From positions 10,545,001 to 10,609,000 of the forward strand of contig OX419758.1 of the NCBI GenBank assembly GCA_948567375.1: a stretch of DNA of 64,000 bases, written 5' to 3'. The stretch is from Lunularia cruciata. Taxonomy: Eukaryota; Streptophyta; Marchantiopsida; Lunulariales; Lunulariaceae. A program made the position numbers and the translations under genes. How positions within the stretch are numbered: the stretch's first letter is position 1; each line of letters opens with the position of its first letter. The notes under the pieces are model-generated. The model ran no database searches. It was given only the letters and a program-made list of their open reading frames with translations, and had not been told where the DNA came from. Shown here in pieces: positions 23,271 through 33,704 of the stretch.

Positions 23271-25007
23271 ATGAACTGTTACTCTGTGTCGCAAAATTCA
23301 GCACAGTTTTGTAGACCGACTGACCAATTTCTAGACCATGGTAGGAGGAATGCTGGCATTATTGGACAGGACATTTACACATGCATTCTGAAGTTTGGAT
23401 GGGAAACTCAATTCAGGTACAATGCTTTTGGAAACAGAAGATCCGAAGTGGGTTTTAGAAAGAATGGACCCCTGGTTGTTAGATCCCAGACTAAGAATGA
23501 GGAGAATGTGGCTGAGGGATCGTGGTCATCTTTGGGAGTGTTTCATAAAACTGGAGACATTATCGCCGAGAAGTACAAAATTGTAGGTGTTCTCGGCCAA
23601 GGCGGTGTCTGCACAACTTATGAGGCTGAAATTGAAGATGGGAGTACTGTAGCATTGAAAGCAATTTCCCTCAAATTCATGAAAGGATGGAAAGATTTGG
23701 AGCTGTTTGAAAGGGAAGCTAGGGTTTTGAAATCCCTGAGACATCCGGGCATTCCGGAGTATATAGATTACTTTGAGGTTGACAGTGAATCAGATAGAGC
23801 ATTTTATATTGCTCAAAAGGTGGCAAAAGGTAGGGCATTGGCAGACGTTGTGAAGAATGGAGTCCGCATTACCGAAGGGGATGTTGTTAAAATTGCAGTT
23901 GAGGTTTTGGAGGTGTTGAAGTATTTGGGGAATTTAAGACCTCCGGTTTTCCACAGGGATATCAAACCCGAGAATGTGATTATGGATGAGGAGACAGGGC
24001 AGGTGAAAGTGGTGGATTTTGGAGCAGTGCAGGATGCTGCTTCAGTGAGTTTGATTGGTAGCACAGTTGTTGGGACGTATGGTTATATGGCTCCAGAGCA
24101 GTTTCAGAACAAGGCAACTTTGCAAACTGATCTTTATGGGCTTGGAGGTACATTGCTTTATCTTCTCTCAGGTCGTTCACCGTCATCTTTCCCTCAGGCA
24201 AGGCTGAAGGTGGATTTCAGTGGAGTTACGATGAGTCCTAGGCTTTGTTCTGTCATTGACAAACTTCTGGAGCCTGCTCCTGAGGACCGATTCCAGTCAG
24301 CTGAGGAGGTAATTTATGCTTTGAAATATCTCAAAGAACCTCTTCCTGGGCTGAGTTCAGACTCATCTACTGGTGCTGAGAAGCAGCGCATTCAAAGGAT
24401 ACCACAACCAGCAGGGACAAAGGTGGAATTACAGCGGACAGCAGATACTCTGCAGATTGTCGTTCCCCCGGTTGGTCTTACTGCAGAAACTGTTGGAACA
24501 GGTACTTTCACCCTGGCTTGGAATGCCTTCATAATCTTCTGGACGACTACAGCCATTAGAGGGGGAGCTGGCGTGATGTCCTTGTTCTCAATTCCATTCT
24601 GGATTGTTGGTTTTGGCCTCGCCAAGAGTACATTGTCCAATCTTACCGTAAGTGTGGACCTCAATTTTGACCGTGAGAATTTTATTATCGAATGGCGAGT
24701 TGGAAGGTTCTGGAAGCATACGGTTTCTGGTCGTGTTGGAGATATCGACTCCGCGGAGATTATGGCGGAAGGGGAGTTGAATGGGAGGGCAATAACTGTG
24801 TGCAGGCTAAATGAAGGTGTCAACCGTCATCTGTTTGGATCAGGACTAGAACAAATTGAGAAGAGTTGGATCATCCAGGAAATTGGGGACTTCCTGAAGC
24901 TACCCCCTCCGGAACCGGGACCGCTCAGTCGGCAAATGGAAATGCCTAGAAACAGCATGGGAGGAAGAGTGTTTAGACGGAAAAGACGATCATGGAAAGA
25001 TCGCTGA
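23271..25007 (+). CDS. Plastid-targeted Ser/Thr protein kinase of cyanobacterial type (intronless)
   Basis: The 578-residue single open frame starts with about 90 residues poor in acidic residues that may be a plastid transit peptide. The kinase domain spans about 98-355: glycine loop GQGG (109-112), VALK lysine K130, catalytic HRDIKPEN (228-235), DFGA (249-252) and APE (274-276). All catalytic residues are present. After a linker comes a C-terminal domain with two hydrophobic segments (about 411-429 and 437-456) around FTLAWNAFIIFWTT and FSIPFWIVGFG, then a soluble tail. This kinase-plus-PPxGL/two-helix arrangement is, to my knowledge, typical of cyanobacterial Ser/Thr kinases, which suggests an endosymbiotic origin. 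It would phosphorylate unknown plastid membrane targets. The gene convergently faces the HIG1 gene. I cannot assign a symbol. Confidence 0.93.
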   Translation: MNCYSVSQNSAQFCRPTDQFLDHGRRNAGIIGQDIYTCILKFGWETQFRYNAFGNRRSEVGFRKNGPLVVRSQTKNEENVAEGSWSSLGVFHKTGDIIAEKYKIVGVLGQGGVCTTYEAEIEDGSTVALKAISLKFMKGWKDLELFEREARVLKSLRHPGIPEYIDYFEVDSESDRAFYIAQKVAKGRALADVVKNGVRITEGDVVKIAVEVLEVLKYLGNLRPPVFHRDIKPENVIMDEETGQVKVVDFGAVQDAASVSLIGSTVVGTYGYMAPEQFQNKATLQTDLYGLGGTLLYLLSGRSPSSFPQARLKVDFSGVTMSPRLCSVIDKLLEPAPEDRFQSAEEVIYALKYLKEPLPGLSSDSSTGAEKQRIQRIPQPAGTKVELQRTADTLQIVVPPVGLTAETVGTGTFTLAWNAFIIFWTTTAIRGGAGVMSLFSIPFWIVGFGLAKSTLSNLTVSVDLNFDRENFIIEWRVGRFWKHTVSGRVGDIDSAEIMAEGELNGRAITVCRLNEGVNRHLFGSGLEQIEKSWIIQEIGDFLKLPPPEPGPLSRQMEMPRNSMGGRVFRRKRRSWKDR

Positions 25008-26858
25008 GATACAATGCCTTCTTATCAGAACAGCGTTGTCAAACTATAGAATGTTGATAAGACGCAGGTCGGGAAACTCAAAATTTTCCTCCCGCCATGT
25101 TTATATGTTGCAGACTTACTAGCTAACCAGCTAACCCTGGGTCCACTTAAACTCGGTTGCAGATTTGTTGCTGCTCTGTACAGATTGTACTATGAACCGT
25201 CCGTGGGGGGTTCTCTGCCATTTGCCGGTACAAAGTAGGGCATAGGTTCTTGCAGAGTGTCTTCGTTTATTTCAAATGTAATCATTCATTCACTTGGCTT
25301 CGTTTGGACACTGAAATTGAAGTAAGCGGATTATGAAAATTTTCTCTCTGTTCCGAAGACTCTTGCTGTGGAGCTCATCAGACACTGGAAAACTTTGCAT
25401 GCCTTTAAAATTCTGAGGAGGGCATGCTCTAAATGGCCGCGGGAGTAGTCTGTAAAGAATTCATACAACTTTAGAATGAAACAAGTGGGGTTGCTTACAA
25501 GAGTGAAAGTGATTTATTCTACAGACAAGCAAACAGTCAGATCACCTCGGAATTTCCAGCACATATCTTATTCCAGTACATATCTTACTCAACTAAGAAG
25601 AAATTGGTATCACGGACCTGTGTGATATACTTACCCAAATACTGTCACATTTCACCTCCGAATTCCCAGCACATATCTTATTCGACTAAGAAGAAATTGG
25701 TATCACGGACCGTGTGATATACTTACCCGAATACTGTCACATTTCGGTCGCATTGAGAACCCCGGAGATCTGAACATCACTGAAACCCCCGGAGAACTCT
25801 CAAGATGGTCTTGGGTGAGTCACAATAGCTCCAAATTATCGGAGTCCAAGCGGCTCACTTCTTGTGACCTTGATCTGTGTTCAAAGAACGATACATCCCT
25901 TGCTCCGATGGTCCTAGCCCTGAACGGCAGAGTGTCAGCTGATAAACCATCCATCCCCGAAGCTGTCACTCTAGAACCCCAAACAGGCAAGTAGTAATCA
26001 TAGGTAATATACACAAGCATAAAGCCTCACGCTGAAATCGAGCTTTCAACAGAGTATTTCAGTAGGCACACCTGAAAGTTCAGATTCCTTCGATCTGCTT
26101 TCGTGATCTGCCTTAGCAATCTACAAGACAACCAGCCAATTCTTCTAAACATGCTATAAGATCTTAAAGCTCCGATTGATAGACTCGGGTATCCACTCGG
26201 TCAAGTATCGTGAAAGCCGAAACGAAAGAGATTGAACACTCCAACGCTGTACTCACTGATGCATTTAATGGGAACTGCAATGGTTTTCACGGCTTGGTAG
26301 CCACACAAGCTGCTGCCATCGCAATCACATAATTTTCCGTCATCAATATGACGATGTTCATATTACGAACTCTAGCCTCCACATAGTGCTATTTCTGCAA
26401 GTATCCTTAAAACTTCTGATTAAGAAAGATGTCTAGTCTTTCAAGATGTCAATGTATAAAGCCGTCTTTCTTTCGACTTGCACTGATACTCTTGCCCATC
26501 TGACAACTTCAAACCAAACTGAGATGTGACCGAAATTGTTGAGGATCAAGCTCCTCGGGTGAACAAGAAATGTTAGCATCGTTTTCATCTCTGTTTTGAA
26601 ATTTCTATATTTTGTGCGCATTCCCCTTGGAAAAAATAATGTATCGTGGGCACTACTGCCAGTCTTAAGTACAACGTTCCTCCTTATTGGACAATTCAAA
26701 CAGCAGGCACAAAAATAGTGCTCATTGGCATGCTCTTCTACTCACAAACCAAAGGTTCCTAACCACTGCCATCTTCGGAAATAGATATACATCAAAAGCT
26801 GTGAAGCGAGCAGCGAACTTCCCCACCATGAGGACAAGTCATGAGATTGAAGAGGTAC
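25008..26858. other. Spacer between convergent genes, with tandem duplication and an unexplained open frame
   Basis: This holds the 3' UTR regions of the kinase (+) and HIG1 (-) genes, a roughly 100-bp tandem duplication at 25542-25745, and an open plus-strand frame at about 25627-26000 that I cannot identify. No further gene is supported. Confidence 0.5.
25542..25745. repeat. Tandem duplication of about 100 bp
   Basis: The unit CACCTC-GGAATT...CAGCACATATCTTATT...CACATTT occurs at 25542-25652 and again at 25653-25745. Both contain AAGAAGAAATTGGTATCACG. The first copy has an extra 18 bp that itself repeats ACATATCTTA. The copies differ at only a few positions. Confidence 0.9.
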
Positions 26859-28155
26859 TCATTGCTTCCCACTTGCGACAACTGTGCCCACCATGAGACC
26901 AACGGTGATTCCCTGCATCACCACTCGGGCACGCATAAACATCTGGCTTCGTTGGGACTTCCCTTGCTTGAAAGAATAAAGACCTCCCACCAGAATTGCA
27001 GCAGTTGCTAGTGCACCTGAAAGATCAGCAGCAAGACAAGGACTGTTAGAGCAGTGATGACCAATACACGTAAGTAGAGCATAACCCCTGGAATACCTAT
27101 CTTACCCCAAGTCTTGATACTTATCACATCAGGGTACGACCTTCATCAAGAATTAGTGTTCAATGCTAATGGAAACTTAATTCTCTCAAATATATTTCGA
27201 GGGGATTGAGAGGTTTATGCATTTGCAACCTCAATACGTGGTGAAATTGCCCAATTTACTCCCCAGCATTTGCAATTTCAGCTCCAGCTGACAGGCAATT
27301 CTGAGGAAAATTGGGTGACAATTCACCGCAGTGCTCAGCATTCCTAGGGGTAAACTGTGCATGCACTGGAAAGTTCTCAACAAGAAAACCCTAAGTTGTG
27401 ATAGTCCAGACATCCTAAGAGATGCTGCGAACGAGCTTATCGAACTTATGTGGTCAAGAGAGAGAGCTGAAAGTCGGGTGCGCAATCAACCGCCAGGTTC
27501 TGGTTGTCTTGGAGAATGGTGGAGAATTGCGACCCGGGACGGGACGAAGCAGATTGTTGTGAGGGAGGAGGGAGGAGAAAGGAGAGGAAGAGAGGAGCTT
27601 CACATGCTTTCCAGAAATAGATGTGAGTGTCTATTATCTTGGGACGATGAAATTGTTGAATCACGAGCAAGACTGCACTTGTTTCACTTCTAAATTATCA
27701 ATTCGGCAGGGTTAAGAGGCAACGATACAAATGAACTCCGATTACTTCCCACAAGTGAGACCTGTGCCCGCCCACCGAGACATATTGACTGGGAGATGTC
27801 TCTACAACTACATAGGAATGCTATCCAGAAGTGTCCGAAACCACTCAACTTTGTCTCGTTAAACCTCAGTTTTCTCAAAAAATAATCGTTTAACCAATGG
27901 GTGAATCTGCATTTCTGTAACTCGCGCTACTCAAGGATGAGCTGACAAGAAGCAATTCTAACAAAGCTACGTCGAAAGGTCCGCAGTATCTGAAACCTAC
28001 TGACAAAAAATGCTCAAAGCAATTCCATGTAATCATGCAGACAAGCGTGAAGATTCTAAAACCGCACCAATTGGTACGAGGGGGTTGCGATGGTCCTTTT
28101 TGCTCGCAAACATATCCTCGCCCTCCGTGAGCCCCAAATCTGCAGCGGTCCCCAT
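26859..28155 (-). CDS. HIG1-domain mitochondrial protein (HIGD2/Rcf1-like), two exons
   Basis: Exons are 28155-28068 (start ATG at 28155) and 27016-26859 (stop TGA). The donor is ATTG|GTGCGG and the acceptor TTTCAG|GTGCAC; the split glycine codon joins cleanly. The product is 81 residues. The N-terminus contains HRNPLVPIG, as in animal HIGD2A (NPVVPIG). Next comes a first membrane helix (ALATAAILVGGLYSF), a basic loop (KQGKSQRSQ), the HIG1 signature MRARVVMQ, and a second helix (GITVGLMVGTVVA). Known family members sit in the inner mitochondrial membrane and assist cytochrome c oxidase and respiratory supercomplexes. A (GA)29 tract lies in the 5' UTR. The intron is 1051 bp. Neither exon is long enough to stand out as an open frame. 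Confidence 0.92.
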
Positions 28156-28188
28156 AATTCAACCTGCAATTAAAACGCCCTCCACAAA

Positions 28189-28253
<65 letters not shown>

Positions 28254-28920
28254 GATTTGCTTTTTTCCCTCCCAGCGCTCAAATCTTCACCATTCTCCAA
28301 AACAACCAGAGAACCTGGCGGCTAATTCCACATCCGACTTTCCACAACAATCACCACTGTTGTCCGTCTTTCCTGTCAACGTATGTGAAATAATCAGTCA
28401 GATCGGAAAAACGATTCAGAGGAATGAGACATTCTATGAGGGAATTACAACAGAAGACTATCTCTGTGGGACCTGGGGAGGAGATCCATTTACTACTGAA
28501 CTAGTCTATAGACTTGGGGACCGTTTAGGTCTCAAGAAGGGAAGAAGAAGAATCCTTCACCTCCACAGTGAAACTAGCGCACTCGTACAGCCACGTCTAT
28601 TTTGGACTCCGCCACGCAGGACAAATGTGTGCTTTCCGAGCTGCCTCGATGGCAGCAGCGCCAGGACGTGCGCGGCTCGCAGCCTGAAGATCTTCCACCT
28701 CGGCCAGTGTGGAAAATCTTCGTGGTTCACTCAATAGTTCCATGAGGTGTCTGCTTTGGCTTGGCTAAGCTTGGATATCCAGACTCCAGAAAGGAAAGGG
28801 AGATCACAGAATACGGACGGGAAGAAGTTTGGGACTGTGACGTTGAAGAGTGTGCCAGATTTGTGCCAAGAAAAGGAAAACAATTTGAGGGAACAGTGGA
28901 AGGAAAATAAGGTGCGAACA
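28156..28920. promoter_or_regulatory. Divergent promoter region between HIG1 (-) and HLIP-like (+) genes
   Basis: The two start codons (28155 on minus, 28921 on plus) are 765 bp apart and point away from each other, so both promoters and 5' UTRs must fall here. The microsatellite is on the HIG1 side. I see no unambiguous TATA box for either gene. An in-frame upstream ATG at 28747 exists for the plus-strand gene. Confidence 0.6.
28192..28250. repeat. (CT)n/(GA)n microsatellite
   Basis: An uninterrupted dinucleotide run of about 29 units. On the minus strand it is (GA)29 and lies 37-95 nt before the HIG1-protein ATG, so it is probably in that gene's 5' UTR or core promoter. GA-rich tracts there can bind BPC/GAF-type factors in plants. 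Confidence 0.97.
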
Positions 28921-30816
28921 ATGGAGGCCGTTCTCTGTAGAGCTTCTAGCTTGGCAGGGCCCAGTTGTTTGATTAGTTCTACCGGGTGTTCTTCCCATGC
29001 TTCTCCATCGAGAAACTTCGGAGATGTCCACGCATTGCCTGCTTCTTCTGCCTCGTCTTCATGTGAGCTAACACACATTGCTGTGTGATTTTGGTGAATT
29101 TGGATGTGAAGACTTTGCGCGAGATGGTTTCTGAATTTGCTTGCAGCAAAAACTGAATCCCGACAAATTGTGGAAATGCCGGACAATCTTTGGAATTCGA
29201 CCAAGTTTTATGTCTCATTTTGGCGGGATTGGCAGTACCGTGATTCTCAGCAACTCCTGAGGTTTAAGCATTTGGAGTTTGCTTATTTAGACGCAAATTG
29301 TGGAATTTGTTGGTTCGAACTTATACTCTTTGACGATGACGTAGATGGGAGCTATTCGAGCTTTGCAGAAGAGGGATTTGGAGTACAAGTGCCAAGACGA
29401 ATTCACAGGAACTCCTCCCGGACTTGGAAGGCCGTTGTTGATGTAGCTGTAAGTTTCTTTAACTTTGTGGAGAAATTCTCTTGCTGCACTGGTGAATTCA
29501 ATTTTAGGAAATCGAGGTGTTCGATTCCAAAATACTCCTTACAGTTAACAAAATGTTTCTTTCGGGTAGTCACAGACAGACCGATCCTACAATTGACCGC
29601 CATTTTCCTCTAAGAATTACCTCGCAACTGAGAACATTGACAATGTACGTGTCATGTTGAATCTCAACGATAAACTGTTCAAAGACGCCAAGCCACTGCA
29701 TCCTAATTTGCGAAGATAGAATTAAGGTGAATATTGACTATATGAAGGCACTCAATTGTCTTCTTAATTGGCTTCCACAGTCTATAGATCTTGGTGACAT
29801 CCAAACATTTTCAGCTTGATCAACCCGAAAGTCCTGATTTCAACAGAGAAATTCTGGACCAAAGTCCGTGTTTCGTTGCGGAGGTGGTTACTCAATTCAC
29901 GCTTCTCAAAACGTGAAACTGAGCAGCTTGAAATTTGAAATTGTACGCGGCGCTTGTCATCTCTGACTTTAAGTGGTGAACTCATTGTTTATGGAAGCTT
30001 TGGAATGTGCAGGGGCAAACTCCTGCACCAAAACGAGTGCGAAAGGTTAAAGAAACTAAGGCGATAGTTATGGTAGACCCAGTGGAAGCTAAGAGGCTAG
30101 CTGCCGTGGAAATGGAAGCTGTCAAAGCTCGACGAAAATTAAAGGTATTTGTATCTCCTGCTTTCCCTCTTTATTCGCTGACTTTGGGTGTTAGTACCGA
30201 CGTCAGAGACTGAAGAAAGTATGAGTGCCACACGCTGGGGGTTCTGCATCCTTTTATGTATCAATACTGTAGCACGTGGACCCATATGGGCCGAGGTTCC
30301 AGGACCGAGAGACTCATCAGAGGAAAAATCATCTCTAGCATGACCATAGCATGTAACTCATCACAAGGTACTTGGCTTGTCCAGAGAGCGCGCGAGATTG
30401 AAGCCATCAACGGGGGATTCGCTGTTCTAGGGTTAACTGCAGGACTAATTATTGAAGCGCAGACAGGGAAAGGCATTCTTTTGCAGGTTCGTCGATTTCA
30501 ACTCTCTTTTTTGCTCGCATTTGATTTGCCAAGCTGTTCTGCAGTAGCTTTCAGCTGAGTCGGAGGTCATATAGATGTTAAATGCTCTACTTACACTCTT
30601 GTTTATAGTCTCGATGCCTACATTGCTTCTCTGGTGGTCACGTTTGAAGGTTGTTGTCGTAATGGTTGACAGATCGCAGGTTACCTCGACTCTCTCGCCG
30701 ACTCCTTGACACAAGCTACAATGCAAGTAACTCCATCCCAGGACTTCGTACAGCGAGTTGGTGAACAATTAAGTTCATCACAGGAGTATCTGCAGAACAT
30801 TGTGAATCAACAGTGA
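28921..30816 (+). CDS. Chloroplast one-helix LHC/HLIP-like protein, five exons
   Basis: Exons are 28921-29062, 29345-29448, 30013-30144, 30385-30486 and 30673-30816; all introns are GT-AG and the phases fit, giving 207 residues. Residues 1-60 are Ser/Ala-rich and basic, like a transit peptide. A charged segment (about 83-126, KRVRKVKETK and KARRKLK) precedes the single helix REIEAINGG / FAVLGLTAGLIIEA / QTGKGILLQ (127-160). This resembles the LHC-motif helix of HLIP/OHP proteins and the ferrochelatase C-terminal extension (TGKGxLxQ). The canonical chlorophyll motif ExxNGR reads ExxNGG here. The C-terminal 47 residues are polar. Exon 2 is supported only by splice sites and phase. An in-frame ATG at 28747 would add 58 residues; I prefer 28921 because a transit peptide follows directly. 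Confidence 0.8.
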
Positions 30817-32086
30817 TTTCTGCAAGTGGTGGGAATAGAATCAGAATTTGAAATGCAGATAAGCGTCAAATATAGTCCATCAATTAGCCTGTGGAATACC
30901 CTGTACTCATGATGCGCCCTGCAAAGTTAAACCTGTTGGATGCACACCAACTAGACAAGTCTGGGGAGTCGATCCTGTAAATTCTCTCCCGTGTACCATG
31001 AGGTATCTAATACCTGGGGCCTACCATTATGGAAGTCATATCAATGTATTCCGAATCGCTGTTACACTTGAAAGAAGCCTTAAAGGGGCGAGCAAAAAAA
31101 TTAAACTCGTTGAATCTAAGCAAAGCGTAGCTGTTCTGACTGTTCATATTCATGACCAAATGCTAATAGAAATTGTGACAATGCGGAATATTCTGCTTCT
31201 ATTTATAGTTCAAGTTCATTCTGACGAAGAATCGTTCTTGATAACTGCAATTAGCCTACACTTAACCTTATGTGCAGTGGTCCTCAGTGCCATGACAGGT
31301 TACTCTGCCGGAAGCAAAATCTACACATACTTGGGACATGCTTCTCACTGAAGTAAATGAGAGTGCTGACGTCTTGAAGAAACGTGAAGTATTCAGAATC
31401 TGTCATAATGTCTTGAACTTCAGTGCGCCATACCCCTGAGACCGTTTCCTCAGTATCATCCTTGCAGCTGTGGCGCCAACAGACGCCGTGTGAAGAAGGT
31501 AACACATTTCAATTGCCGCCCTCAACGACTTTCAGCTGTCCGCGTTAACCTCCGTTAGCCTTGACCAATCTTCAGCTGTACATTACATGGCAAAACACAT
31601 CGTTGTACAGTGCATTGCTTACTAGGCATTTTTACTGTGTTCTGGTCTTGAGTCGGCTTCAGTGGCTAAATGGAAAACCCGACAGTTCCTTGTGGTGCTG
31701 CAAAAACTGGAATGAGACTCACAACCATGTCCTGAAGTAATGGCACGTAAAGAACTTGATGATCTTTTGGAGTTCGGCAACTCTAAACCTTCAGCAAATA
31801 TTATTACTCAAACACCCAACGACCTGATAAAACTTATGGCACATAACTCGGAACGCCATGGAACTTGACAAGAATGACTGACGCTCCAATTATACACTTT
31901 GACAGAAGTATATAGCAGCTCAAATCTCATATTTTTCGATACCTGTACTCCGGAAGTCACTTAGGCCGCAGGTCTTCGGCCACACTGTACATTTACGAGC
32001 TTCTCCACTCCCCTTCCGCTCTCTTCTCAGTTCAATCTGCCTGGGCACACAAATGGAACTTCGAACAACCCTCTTCTGGCTGGAAT
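30817..32086. other. Spacer between the convergent HLIP-like and COQ4 genes
   Basis: The 1.27 kb should contain both 3' UTRs. I see no additional coding region, repeat or RNA gene in it. Confidence 0.55.
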
Positions 32087-33704
32087 TTATTTTCGGGGTA
32101 AGGGAGGGGCGGGTACAATTCCCCATTTGCTGCGAACTGCTTCCAGATCTTCAGTCAAATGCTTCTCGTAGTAGATACACATAAGATCGGAGCAAGATCT
32201 ACCGGCTTTGAATGCCCAAGGCGCATAATGGGTGAACAGGTAATTTCGTTGCTTAGGTTTCAGCTTCCATGACGCCCCTGCCACTGACAGAAAACACATG
32301 GGCAGCCCTGTTTGATGAAACTCCACCATTTTGAGGGCCAGTTCACCCATCACACTGGTCGGTAGATCGAACAACACATGCCAAAAATCATGAACCTCTC
32401 TTGCTCTGGTTGCAACATATGCCAGTTCTTCTGTCTCCATAAACCGGACGGGAGGCCTATCATCTGGTGAAAAATTCCTATCGCCCATAAACTTCGCGTA
32501 GGCTGCACCAAAAGTGTTGGCAGGCATATCCCAGGCTGGCCCCATGGCTGCTGAAGTTACACTCGGACGGTCCGCCAGGACTCGCTGCCGGGGAGAGAAA
32601 AGATAGCCAAAATCAGTTACAGCCCTAAATATGGACACGGGAGTCCCTACAAAATCTTCACTTTACTCGGTGTCAAACTATACAACCTCTATCCAAAAGC
32701 TTCTTTAAGTAAAACACAATTAGAACGGTCAACGTTACGAAGTGTTTTGGTTGACTTTCTGGGTGACAAGAACAGTGTTGCCAAAGGTGGAAAGACTTCA
32801 ATGCTAACAAGAGACTTCACAATAATTCACAGCAATGAACTAGACCAGGAGCTTCCGAATTTCAGTCCGTTCCGAGCTTGACACGGGAGAAGCTTACTAG
32901 ATTCCATTCAGGAATCTAATCACCCAACGTGTTCCAAAATGATGGTCCCATTGGCTTATGGCACTCCAGATGGCTCAATGATACTCTGTACTTGAGATCA
33001 TTGAGGAGCAAAAGTTTCATCCAATTGAAGTTAAGAAGCATCATAACGACGTAATGAGAAGTCCCTCTCCTATACTTTCATGGTAACCGATGTGTGGCCA
33101 CACCGTCTTCAGATCGTCCTTGTCAGCAAACTTAAGAATACATGCGATATCCACTATAGGAGAAAAACTTAACCCACAATTCTCGTGGAATGCTGTTCAA
33201 ATTCGGTGACTTCGGATTTAGTTCAGGTAAGTACTCAATGGTAACACTGATAAAGAGAAATTGCAAAAAAGATGACCTGTCTCGGTGACAATTAAAAGGA
33301 GAGAGAATGTTCGCTTTCAAAGAAACAGAGACCTGTCCTTCGGAACTTCTTTTCATTTGCTCCAAGATTTTGTGAAAAGCTGGGGCTCCTGTTGTTTCAC
33401 CCAGAGCTGCAACGAGGTCCGCTCTGGCAGGATTGATCAAAGCCCCAACAGCAGATCCTGCGGCCACAGCTGCCTGCTGCCACATATTCAACGGAACTCT
33501 AGGTCCTCGCCAAACTCTGCTTGCTTCCTCCTCCCATCCCTTTCCTGTAGAAGTGGATGGGAAATGCCCTGAAGATCCATTGTACTCGTGCCTCTGATCA
33601 GTACCCACAACAAAACCTCGCCTGGAAATTGGTCCAATCCGTGAAGACCTCTGAACTTGCAATTCACGAATTCCGATAGTGCAAACCCTCCGCATGTCCG
33701 CCAC
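32087..33704 (-). CDS. COQ4: COQ4, ubiquinone biosynthesis protein (mitochondrial), two exons
   Basis: Exons are 33704-33333 and 32584-32087, with donor GGACAG|GTCTCT and acceptor CCGGCAG|CGAGTC. Exon 1 is exactly 124 codons, and the product is 289 residues. The Arg-rich N-terminus (about 1-30) suits a mitochondrial presequence. The family signature starts at [20 protein letters not shown] and [12 protein letters not shown]. Exon 2 carries [21 protein letters not shown] and the metal-binding motif HDxxHx11E as H189-D190-H193-E205. QTGLPMC and the C-terminal [14 protein letters not shown] follow. COQ4 is needed for coenzyme Q synthesis on the matrix side of the inner membrane and is reported to act on the C1 position of the ring. 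The length is slightly above the usual 225-270. The gene is tail-to-tail with the HLIP-like gene. Confidence 0.97.

Noticed and set aside
24392-24823. 143-codon frame antisense to the kinase
   Set aside because: It is a shadow of the kinase coding region with no family resemblance.
27331-27693. 120-codon plus-strand open frame
   Set aside because: It lies in the HIG1 intron, has no recognisable domain, and overlaps another frame on the opposite strand.
27890-28300. Minus-strand open frame with Arg-Glu repeat ending SPIG, considered as the HIG1 first exon
   Set aside because: A better exon in another frame (28155-28068, NPLVPIG with a GT donor) joins the HIG1 exon in phase. The other candidate would need a 20-bp micro-exon.
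28010-28393. Open frame with a long Ser-Leu repeat
   Set aside because: It is the translation of the (CT)n microsatellite and overlaps the HIG1 gene's first exon on the other strand.
29137-29613. 158-codon frame considered as one exon of the HLIP-like gene
   Set aside because: Only 29345-29448 of it is bounded by an AG acceptor and GTAAGT donor that fit the phase of exons 1 and 3. The rest reads through intron.
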